Positions 8,515 to 16,361 of a DNA stretch of 35,361 nucleotides are shown here, piece by piece. The position numbers were made by a program, and so were the translations under genes. The DNA comes from Candidatus Omnitrophota bacterium (GTDB taxonomy: Bacteria; Omnitrophota; 4484-213). The notes beneath the pieces were generated by a model. That model had not been told where the DNA came from. It ran no database searches and saw nothing but the letters and a program-made list of their open reading frames with translations. Within the stretch, counting starts at the first letter, position 1. Each line of letters starts with the position of its first letter. The DNA lies in contig JAGGUG010000044.1 in assembly GCA_021158625.1 (NCBI GenBank), forward strand, positions 1-35,361, read 5' to 3'.

Positions 8515-9135
8515 ATGAAAAGGTTCGCAAAAGGCATTTTTAAGGAAAATCCTATCTTTGTTCTGATGATTGGACTCTGCCCGGTGCTGGCAATAACTAC
8601 TTCTGTGGCTAACGGTTTGGGAATGGGATTACCGGTTACTTTTGTGCTTTTGGGTTCAAACACAATTGTTTCTTGTTTAAGAAAGTTTATTCCTTCTGAA
8701 ATAAGACTGCCTTGTTTTATTGTGATTATTGCCTCTTTTGTTACCATTGTTGAACTTTTGCTCAAGGCGTTTTTCCCTGCTCTCAATAGAAGTTTGGGAA
8801 TATTTGTTCCCCTGATTGCTGTGAACTGTATTATATTGGGAAGAGCAGAGGCGTTTGCCTTTAAGAATTCAGTTTTTCAATCTGTTATCGATGCTTTAAC
8901 AGTGGGGGTAGGATTTACTTTTGCTTTGTTGATAATCTCTTTAGTCAGGGAGATTTTGGGTAGCGGAGAGCTCTTTGGCTTTCGCATCCTCCATTTTCAG
9001 CCGGCTCTGTTCTTTGCCTTTCCGGCTGGAGCCTTCTTGATAATCGGAATGTTGATGGGGATACTGAACCTTGGCAAGAATTATACTCGCCCTGCGGGCA
9101 AGTCCCCTAAGCCAAGGTTCAGAAAATTCCAATGA
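8515..9135 (+). CDS. rnfE: Rnf complex subunit E
   Basis: MKRFAKGIFKENPIFVLMIGLCPVLAITTSVANGLGMGL, VPLIAVNCIILGRAEAFA. The C-terminus runs into a palindromic repeat. Confidence 0.9.
   Translation: MKRFAKGIFKENPIFVLMIGLCPVLAITTSVANGLGMGLPVTFVLLGSNTIVSCLRKFIPSEIRLPCFIVIIASFVTIVELLLKAFFPALNRSLGIFVPLIAVNCIILGRAEAFAFKNSVFQSVIDALTVGVGFTFALLIISLVREILGSGELFGFRILHFQPALFFAFPAGAFLIIGMLMGILNLGKNYTRPAGKSPKPRFRKFQ
9064..9122. repeat. Palindromic element at the rnfE 3' end
   Basis: CTGAACCTTGGC (9064-9075) / GCCAAGGTTCAG (9111-9122), with an inner GCCC-TGC-GGGC hairpin. Confidence 0.85.
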
Positions 9136-9241
9136 CCAATTTTCAGATCCCAATGAAATCCCGATTTTCTAAACCCAAAACAGAAGAAAAGATACTTGGG
9201 GTTTGGGATTTGGTTGGGCATTGGGGCTTGGGCATTGAGGT
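9126..9241. repeat. Inverted pair of heptad arrays between rnfE and argJ
   Basis: ATTCCAA-TGACCAA-TTTTCAG-ATCCCAA-TGAAATC (9126-9160) opposed by TTGGGGT-TTGGGAT-TTGGTTG (9196-9216) and TTGGGGC-TTGGGCA-TTGAGGT (9221-9241). Confidence 0.85.
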
Positions 9242-9253
9242 TTTTTAAAAGCA

Positions 9254-10465
9254 ATGAAGACAATCTCTAAGAACATAGTCCCTCGAGGATTCAAATTTGC
9301 CGGAATACACTGCGGGATAAAGAGAAAAAAGAAAGATTTAGGGTTGATTTATTCCGATACTCCGGCAGTGGCGGCAGGTCTCTGGACTACTAACAAAATG
9401 CAGGCTGCGCCGATTCAGATATGCAAGAAAAATATCGAGAACAAGATTCAAGCAATAATTGTAAACAGTGGAAACGCCAATTGCGGTTTGCGCCAGGGGA
9501 GGAAAGATGCACTTTTGATAAACGAATGGGTTGGTCGAGAATTAGGGATTAACCAGGAATGTATTCTGCCTGCTTCTACAGGGATTATCGGTATTCCTCT
9601 GCCAATAGATAAGATAAAAAAGAGGGTTTCCTTTTTGGTTAGAGAGTTAAAAGAGGAGAGCGATGATTTTGCCGAGGCAATTCTGACCACCGATAAAGTG
9701 AGCAAACAGGTGGCTTTGGAATTGAAAATAGGGGGTAAAGAGGTTATAATCAGCGGAGTAGCCAAAGGGTCAGGGATGATTTCACCAAAAATGGCAACAA
9801 TGCTCTGTTTTGTTACTACCGATATTGATATTGATAAAGCGCTCCTTAAGGATTGCTTAAAAAAGGCCGTAGAGAATTCATTCAATCAGATTACTATTGA
9901 CGGCGAGATGAGCACCAATGATACAGTCTTATGTCTGGCAAATGGGAGAGCGGGGAATAATAAGCTTCAAGCTGCAGGCCTCAGGCTGCAGGCTGAAAAA
10001 GAAGAAAATAGAAATTTAGAAAAGTTTCAAGAGGGTTTAAATTATGTCACTGCTTATTTGGCAAAGGAGATTGTCAAGGATGGAGAAGGGGCAACTAAGC
10101 TTATTGAAATAGAGGTTCAGGGAGCAAAAAAAGAGGGAGATGCCGAGAAGGTTGCCCGCCGAATTGCCAACTCCAATCTGATTAAAGCAATGTTCTACGG
10201 CGAAAGCACTAATTACGGCAGAATAGCCGCGGCTATCGGCGCTACCGGCGTTGATTTAAAAAATGTGGATATTCATTTAGTCGGCAATAAAAGTAAAATA
10301 AAGATTTTTAAACAAGGATACTTTATAAATGTAGACGAAGGACTCTTAAAAAAAATCTTAGAAGAAAAGGAAATGAAACTAAAGGTAGATTTAAACAAAG
10401 GGAATTTTTCTGAGAAACTCTTGACCTGCGATTTATCCGAGGAGTATGTAAGAATAAATAAATGA
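9254..10465 (+). CDS. argJ: Glutamate N-acetyltransferase / amino-acid acetyltransferase (ArgJ)
   Basis: VNSGNANCG, AKGSGMISPKMATMLCFVTTD, TIDGEMSTNDTV, DGEGATKLIEI; extra segment NNKLQAAGLRLQAEKEENR. Confidence 0.95.
   Translation: MKTISKNIVPRGFKFAGIHCGIKRKKKDLGLIYSDTPAVAAGLWTTNKMQAAPIQICKKNIENKIQAIIVNSGNANCGLRQGRKDALLINEWVGRELGINQECILPASTGIIGIPLPIDKIKKRVSFLVRELKEESDDFAEAILTTDKVSKQVALELKIGGKEVIISGVAKGSGMISPKMATMLCFVTTDIDIDKALLKDCLKKAVENSFNQITIDGEMSTNDTVLCLANGRAGNNKLQAAGLRLQAEKEENRNLEKFQEGLNYVTAYLAKEIVKDGEGATKLIEIEVQGAKKEGDAEKVARRIANSNLIKAMFYGESTNYGRIAAAIGATGVDLKNVDIHLVGNKSKIKIFKQGYFINVDEGLLKKILEEKEMKLKVDLNKGNFSEKLLTCDLSEEYVRINK
9963..9997. repeat. In-frame heptad array in argJ (AGCTTCA-AGCTGCA-GGCCTCA-GGCTGCA-GGCTGAA)
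   Basis: Five in-register 7-mers (35 nt), inverted relative to the related family at 7742-7776. Confidence 0.85.
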
Positions 10466-10473
10466 AACTTGGC

Positions 10474-10690
10474 TTTGCGGAGCAGGAAGTGCTTCGCAAA
10501 TTTGTTAGTTGAATTTCCCAGCACTAATTTTCATAGAAAGCAGTGATTATTTTGTCTAAGGTTATAATTCTGTTCAATTCATAGATTAATCTTGTGTCTC
10601 AAAAATTAGTGCTGGGTTCCTTGTCTGCCAAAGTCTTGGCGACGGCGGAAATGCGCACAGCAACTTACGTTCACTATTGTTCCGTAAGTT
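10474..10690. repeat. Multi-hairpin repeat element, copy 2 (inverted relative to copy 1)
   Basis: Hairpin TTTGCGGAGCA/TGCTTCGCAAA (10474-10500); palindrome CCCAGCACTAATTTT (10517-10531) / AAAATTAGTGCTGGG (10602-10616); hairpin AACTTACG (10662-10669) / CGTAAGTT (10683-10690). Confidence 0.8.
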
Positions 10691-10703
10691 ATGAACTTAT
10701 TGA

Positions 10704-11543
10704 ATGAAAAAAATAATTGAAAAAGCCGATGTCTTGATCGAAGCCCTGCCCTATATCAAAAACTTTCGCAACAAAATCTTTGTGGTAAAGTATGGTGGTA
10801 GCGCAATGATGGATAGGGAAAGAGGAAAAACCATTTTACAGGATATTGTGTTTATGAACTATGTGGGTATAAAGGTAATGGTAGTTCACGGTGGTGGGTA
10901 TTTTATCAATCAGAGTTTAAAGAAGAAAGGTAAGCAGTCTAAATTTGCTAACGGATTAAGAGTGACAGACAGGGAGACAATAGAGACAGTGATTTCTACC
11001 CTAAGGAAATTAAACGAGCAGATTGTGGAAGAAATTAAGGGATTAGGAGGAGAATCGGTGGGGGTAAATGGCGAAGATGTTTTTAGAGTGAGTCCCCACA
11101 GGGCAGAGATTGGTTTTGTAGGAGAAGTAGAATCTGTAGATAGCCACGAGATAAACAAACTTTTGGAAGAGAAGAAAATTCCGGTAATTTCTCCCTTAGG
11201 AAAGAATAGCCAGGATGTTTACAATATTAACGCCGACCAGGCCGCTGCTGAGATTAGCTTAGAGCTCAGAGCAGAGAAATTAGTCCTGCTCACCGATGTG
11301 CTCGGGATTTTAGCCGAAGAGAATAAAGAAAGTTCTTTAATCTCCACACTCCATATTAAAGAGGTAAACAGTTTAATTAAAAGAGAAATTGTTACCGGTG
11401 GGATGGTTCCCAAGGTTCAGGCTGGTGTGAAAGCCTTGCAGCACAAGGTAAATAAGGTGCATATTATTGATGGCAGGATAAAACACTCTCTACTTTTGGA
11501 GATATTTACTGACCAGGGAATTGGGACGGAGATAGTAAAATAG
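10704..11543 (+). CDS. argB: Acetylglutamate kinase
   Basis: FVVKYGGSAM, VVHGGGYFIN, ADQAAAEISLELRAEKLVLLTDVLGI, TGGMVPKVQAGVKAL. Confidence 0.96.
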   Translation: MKKIIEKADVLIEALPYIKNFRNKIFVVKYGGSAMMDRERGKTILQDIVFMNYVGIKVMVVHGGGYFINQSLKKKGKQSKFANGLRVTDRETIETVISTLRKLNEQIVEEIKGLGGESVGVNGEDVFRVSPHRAEIGFVGEVESVDSHEINKLLEEKKIPVISPLGKNSQDVYNINADQAAAEISLELRAEKLVLLTDVLGILAEENKESSLISTLHIKEVNSLIKREIVTGGMVPKVQAGVKALQHKVNKVHIIDGRIKHSLLLEIFTDQGIGTEIVK

Positions 11544-11613
11544 TTGCCAGTCACCAGTCTCCAGTTACCAGTGGTTTTTCTGGTGACTTGGTGACCTGGT
11601 AACTGGTGACCTG
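11544..11613. repeat. Inverted pair of heptad arrays between argB and argD
   Basis: TTGCCAG-TCACCAG-TCTCCAG-TTACCAG (11544-11571) opposed by CTGGTGA-CTTGGTGA-CCTGGTA-ACTGGTG. Confidence 0.85.
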
Positions 11614-11618
11614 ATGTT

Positions 11619-12797
11619 ATGACTACCAAAGAAATCGCCAAACTATATGAAAAGTATGTCCTTCCTACCTATAGCCATCTTCCTTTGGCTTTGGTAAAGG
11701 GAAAAGGGGTTAAGGTCTGGGATGTCCATCAAAGAAAGTATCTTGATTTTTTTTCGGGCTGGGGAGTAAGTAATTTAGGACATTGTCACCCAAGAGTTGT
11801 AAACGCTCTCAAAGACCAGGCAAGAAAACTTCTTCACATTCCCAACAATTACTATGGCCTCTTGCAGGCAAGGTTAGCCCGGGAGATTTCTGAGGCTTCT
11901 TTTGGCGGCAAGGTCTTCTTCTGCAACAGCGGCGCAGAGGCAAACGAAGCGGCGATTAAATTTGCCCGTAAATATGGTAGAGGAGAGAGATATGAGATTA
12001 TCTCAATGCTCAAATCTTTTCACGGAAGAACGCTCGCAACTCTAACCCTGACCGGTCAGGAGAAATATCACTTAGGATATAAACCTTTGCCCAGCGGATT
12101 TAGATATGTTCCTTTTAATGATATCAAAGCAGCTAAGGAGGCAATAAATGAAAAGACAATTGCCATAATCTTAGAGCTCATTCAAGGAGAAGGAGGGGTA
12201 AATATTGCTGATGAGGATTATATAAAAGAATTGCGTCAGATTTGCAGCGAGAAGGATATTTTGTTAATTTTTGACGAAGTGCAAACAGGGATAGGAAGAA
12301 CCGGAAGATTGTTTTGTTATCAACATTACGAAGTAAAGCCGGATGTTATGCTTTTAGCAAAGGGCTTGGGGGGTGGTGTTCCCATTGGAGCAATAGTGGT
12401 AAAAAAGGAGCTCGCCGATATCTTTTCGCCGCATTCGCACGCCTCTACTTTTGGCGGGAATCCCCTGGTATGCAAAGCCGCCTTAGCCGTATTTAAAGCA
12501 ATTAAAAAGGAAAAATTATTAAAAAATGCCGTAGAGATGGGTGCTTATCTAAGAGAAAAATTAGAAGGTTTAAAAAAGAAATATTCTTTTATTAAAGAGG
12601 TTCGCGGGAAGGGCTTGATGTGGGCTGTAGAGTTAAGTATTGAGGGAGGAGAAATTGTCCGGGCCTGCCTTGAGAAGGGCTTGCTTATTAATTGCACCCA
12701 AGATAAAATTTTAAGAATTATGCCTCCCTTGGTGATAAAGAAAAAAGATATTGATAAAGGGCTCGGGATTTTGGATGAAGTCTTAGCAGCTTCTTAG
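11619..12797 (+). CDS. argD: Acetylornithine aminotransferase
   Basis: PLP class III aminotransferase: NSGAEANEAAIKFARKYG, SFHGRTLATLTLTGQ, LIFDEVQTGIGRTG, HASTFGGNPLVC. Confidence 0.94.
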   Translation: MTTKEIAKLYEKYVLPTYSHLPLALVKGKGVKVWDVHQRKYLDFFSGWGVSNLGHCHPRVVNALKDQARKLLHIPNNYYGLLQARLAREISEASFGGKVFFCNSGAEANEAAIKFARKYGRGERYEIISMLKSFHGRTLATLTLTGQEKYHLGYKPLPSGFRYVPFNDIKAAKEAINEKTIAIILELIQGEGGVNIADEDYIKELRQICSEKDILLIFDEVQTGIGRTGRLFCYQHYEVKPDVMLLAKGLGGGVPIGAIVVKKELADIFSPHSHASTFGGNPLVCKAALAVFKAIKKEKLLKNAVEMGAYLREKLEGLKKKYSFIKEVRGKGLMWAVELSIEGGEIVRACLEKGLLINCTQDKILRIMPPLVIKKKDIDKGLGILDEVLAAS

Positions 12798-12832
12798 CGA
12801 CAAAAATCGAGCCTTTATCCTCCGGGGGTCCT

Positions 12833-13717
12833 ATGAAAAATCTAATTTCTATAAAAGATTTAAGCATTGAGGAAATAGAAAAGATTTTCTCTCTGGCCAA
12901 TGAGATAAAGAAAAAGCCGCACAAATTTAGCCGGTATCTCAAGGGAAAGTCTTTTGCCCTTATTTTTCATAAGCCCTCTTTGAGAACACGGGTGTCCTTT
13001 GAGACCGGGATTTTTCAATTGGGGGCAAAGGCAGTTTACTTAGAGGAAGAGATTGGATTTTCTAAAAGAGAACCGGTGAAGGATATCGCCCGGGTTTTAT
13101 CGCGCTATGTAGATGGGGTTATTATTAGAACATTTTCGCATCAGCTCCTTCTTGATTTTGCTAAGTATAGCACTGCGGCGGTAATAAACGCCCTTACCGA
13201 TTCATTCCACCCCTGCCAGGTTCTCTCAGACCTTTGGACTATCAGAGAAAAAAAAGGTGAATTAAGGAAGGTAAAGATTGCCTATGTTGGCGATGGGAAT
13301 AATGTTTGCAATTCTCTGATTTATGGTTGCCTCAAGACAAAGGCGAATTTACGGATTGCTACTCCTGCGGGATATGAACCGAGGATATCAATCCCCGCTC
13401 AGAACTTAGAAATTAGAATTATGAATGACCCTGAGGAGGCAGTGAAGGATGCCGATATTATCTATACCGATGTCTGGACAAGTATGGGGGAAGAAGGAAG
13501 AGAGGATCGCAAAGAGATTTTTCAAAATTTTCAGGTAAGTAAAAGATTGGTTAATTATGCAAAGCCGGACTGCTTGATTATGCACTGCCTACCTGCCCAT
13601 CGGGGAGAGGAAATCACTGATGAGGTAATTGAGGGGAGAAACTCTATTGTTTTTGAGCAGGCAGAGAATCGCCTTTATGTCCAGAAGGCAATATTAATTT
13701 CATTAGACATACTATAA
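12833..13717 (+). CDS. argF: Ornithine carbamoyltransferase
   Basis: KPSLRTRVSFE, HPCQVLSDLWT, YVGDGNNVCNSL, MHCLPAHRGEEI. Confidence 0.95.
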   Translation: MKNLISIKDLSIEEIEKIFSLANEIKKKPHKFSRYLKGKSFALIFHKPSLRTRVSFETGIFQLGAKAVYLEEEIGFSKREPVKDIARVLSRYVDGVIIRTFSHQLLLDFAKYSTAAVINALTDSFHPCQVLSDLWTIREKKGELRKVKIAYVGDGNNVCNSLIYGCLKTKANLRIATPAGYEPRISIPAQNLEIRIMNDPEEAVKDADIIYTDVWTSMGEEGREDRKEIFQNFQVSKRLVNYAKPDCLIMHCLPAHRGEEITDEVIEGRNSIVFEQAENRLYVQKAILISLDIL

Positions 13718-13766
13718 AAAATAGGTATGTCCGATGAGATAATCGAAGATTATATCAGGAGAACAG

Positions 13767-14918
13767 ATGAAGAAAGTAGTTTTAGCCTATTCTGGCGGTT
13801 TGGATACCTGTGTCTCTATAAGATGGCTTAGAGATAAGGGCTATGATGTCCTTGCTCTCCTTGCCGATTTAGGACAGAAAGCCAATTTCGAGCTCCTCAA
13901 AAAGAGGGCAATCTCGGCCGGGGCAGAAAAGGTTTATGTCTCTGATTTAAAGAAGGAATTTGTCCAGGATTTTATCCTGCCCAGTTTAAAGGCAGAAGCG
14001 GTTTATGAGGATTATCTTTTAACCACCGCTTTAGGGAGACCTCTAATTGCCAAAGAGGTTGTTAAAATTGCCCACAAAGAAAGAGCAGACTATGTTGCCC
14101 ACGGATGCACCGGGAGAGGAAATGACCAGGTTCGCTTTGAACTCTCCTATAAGATGTTAGACCCTCGTTTAAAGGTTATTGCCCCCTTGCGCGAATGGGA
14201 ATTTAACTCAAGAGAAGAAGAGATTGAGTATGCTAAAAAGAATGGTATTAGTTTGGATCTTAAAAAGAGTGTCTATAGCATTGATGAAAATCTCTGGGGG
14301 GTGAGTATTGAATGCGGAGAATTAGAGGACCCCTATAATGAGCCATCTGCCAATGCCTGGCAGATTGGTGCTCTGAGAGAGATTTCCAAACCTACTTATC
14401 TGGAGATTTATTTTGATAGAGGTATTCCGACTGACCTGAATAATAAAAGGATAGATACCCAGGAGCTAATTGTCAGGCTAAATAAAATAGGTGGAAAATA
14501 CGCTATTGGCAGAAAGGACTTGATTGAAGACAGAATTGTGGGAATTAAATCCCGCGAGCTCTATGAAGCCCCGGCAGCAGAGATTCTTTACAAAGCCCAT
14601 CACGCTTTAGAGAGCCTGATTTTGGATAAACAAACCCTGAATTTCAAGCACCTGATTTCTTTGAAATATGGCGAACTTATTTATAGTGGACTGTGGTTTT
14701 CTACCCTAAGAGAAGCATTAAGCAGATTTGTTGATTTTACCCAGGAGAAGGTGCAAGGGACTGTTCGGATAAAGCTCTCCCCGGGAAATTGCGAGATAGT
14801 CGGTAGGAAATCAAGATATGCTTTGTATAAAAAGGAATTGGCTACCTATGGCAAAGACAGCAAATTTGACCAGAAGGCCGCTGAGGGATTGATAAAGATT
14901 TTGGGAATGGGATATTAG
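13767..14918 (+). CDS. argG: Argininosuccinate synthase
   Basis: VVLAYSGGLDTCVSIRWL, GCTGRGNDQVRFE, SIDENLWGVSIECGELEDP. Confidence 0.96.
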   Translation: MKKVVLAYSGGLDTCVSIRWLRDKGYDVLALLADLGQKANFELLKKRAISAGAEKVYVSDLKKEFVQDFILPSLKAEAVYEDYLLTTALGRPLIAKEVVKIAHKERADYVAHGCTGRGNDQVRFELSYKMLDPRLKVIAPLREWEFNSREEEIEYAKKNGISLDLKKSVYSIDENLWGVSIECGELEDPYNEPSANAWQIGALREISKPTYLEIYFDRGIPTDLNNKRIDTQELIVRLNKIGGKYAIGRKDLIEDRIVGIKSRELYEAPAAEILYKAHHALESLILDKQTLNFKHLISLKYGELIYSGLWFSTLREALSRFVDFTQEKVQGTVRIKLSPGNCEIVGRKSRYALYKKELATYGKDSKFDQKAAEGLIKILGMGY

Positions 14919-14935
14919 GAAAGTTGACAGTAGGC

Positions 14936-14970
14936 AGTTGGTAGTAGGTAACTGTAGATTGACTTCCGGA
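14936..14970. repeat. Heptad array GACAGTA-GGCAGTT-GGTAGTA-GGTAACT-GTAGATT between argG and argH
   Basis: Five in-register 7-mers. Confidence 0.75.
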
Positions 14971-14978
14971 GGCACAAA

Positions 14979-16361
14979 ATGACTACAAAAAAAATGTGGG
15001 GCGGGAGGTTTAAAAAAAAGACCGATTCGGATGTAGAAAGGTTTACTAAATCAATAGATTATGATTATAAATTAGCTAAATATGATGTATATGGTTCTTT
15101 GTTGCATGTATTCGTATTAAATGCGTGTGGATTTTTAACAAAGGAAGAGGAAAAAAGTATGTCTAATGCTCTTCGTAAGATATATAATGATATTGTAAGT
15201 GGGAAGTTTAAGTATAATAAAAGGAGTGAAGATATTCATACTGATATTCAAAATAAAGTAGAGAAAGAAGTTGGTCCTTTATCTCTGAAACTGCATACAG
15301 CAAGGTCAAGGAATGACCAGGTTCTTTTTGATTTAAAGCTTTTTTGCAGAGATGAATTACTTTATGTTGGGAAATTATGCAAAGAATTGCAGAATTCTAT
15401 ATTGGAAATTTGCGAAGAACATAAAGAAACATTTATTCCCGGCTATACGCATTTGCAGCATGCCCAGATTGTTCGTTTAAAAGATTATTTAGGAAGCTAC
15501 GCCGAGATGTTCAAAAGGGATCTGGATAGATTAGATAATACGAGAGAAAGAATAAGATTGACTTTGGGTTCGGGGGCCCTTGCCGGCACGCCTATTGGTT
15601 CTACTTTGTATCAGGAAATGGCGAAAAAATTTGTTCGGGAACATAAAGAGTTAAAAGAAATTTTCAGCACAGAACATATTGACAAAGTTTCAAATACATT
15701 GGATACGGTTAGCGATAGAGATTTTGTTATTGAAGTTTTATCGGTATTATCAATAATGGGTATGCATTTATCAAGATTTGCCGAGGACCTAATTATTTGG
15801 TCAACAAAGGAATTTGGTTTTGTGGAGATTGATGACGCCTTTGCTACCGGGAGTTCTCTGATGCCCCAGAAGAAAAATCCGGATGTTCTTGAATTAATAA
15901 GGGCCTATACTGGAACCCTGTATGGCAATCTAATGAGCGTTTTGACAATGATGAAAGGACTGCCGCTTACTTATAACCGGGATATGCAGTTGGATAAACC
16001 GCCATTGTTTAGTTCATTTGAAATAATAGAACAAGAGTTAAAAATTTTCCCCAAGCTTATAAAAACACTAAAGTGGAATAAAAAAACTATTGAAAAGGCA
16101 ATAGAAAACGATGAAACCCTGTATGCTACAGACCTTGTTTATTATCTTATCAAAAAGGGTATTGCGTTTAAGCAGGCGCACGACATTATTGGAAAATTGA
16201 TTAAATTTTCTTTAGATAGCAGCAGAAAGATAAAGGAAATGAGCAATATAGAGTTAAAGAGATTTTCTGACAGATTGAAACAGGAAGAGATAGTTAAATT
16301 GCTGGATCCTGAGACATCGGTTAAATCAAGAGAATCGGTTGTTAGAACAAGCAATGTCTAA
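14979..16361 (+). CDS. argH: Argininosuccinate lyase
   Basis: MWGGRFKKKTDSDVERF, HTARSRNDQVLFD, TGSSLMPQKKNPDVLELIRA. Confidence 0.95.
   Translation: MTTKKMWGGRFKKKTDSDVERFTKSIDYDYKLAKYDVYGSLLHVFVLNACGFLTKEEEKSMSNALRKIYNDIVSGKFKYNKRSEDIHTDIQNKVEKEVGPLSLKLHTARSRNDQVLFDLKLFCRDELLYVGKLCKELQNSILEICEEHKETFIPGYTHLQHAQIVRLKDYLGSYAEMFKRDLDRLDNTRERIRLTLGSGALAGTPIGSTLYQEMAKKFVREHKELKEIFSTEHIDKVSNTLDTVSDRDFVIEVLSVLSIMGMHLSRFAEDLIIWSTKEFGFVEIDDAFATGSSLMPQKKNPDVLELIRAYTGTLYGNLMSVLTMMKGLPLTYNRDMQLDKPPLFSSFEIIEQELKIFPKLIKTLKWNKKTIEKAIENDETLYATDLVYYLIKKGIAFKQAHDIIGKLIKFSLDSSRKIKEMSNIELKRFSDRLKQEEIVKLLDPETSVKSRESVVRTSNV

Noticed and set aside
10474-10500. Rho-independent terminator after argJ (TTTGCGGAGCA/TGCTTCGCAAA then TTTG)
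   Set aside because: U tract is too short and the stem belongs to the larger repeat element; termination remains possible but is not supported alone.
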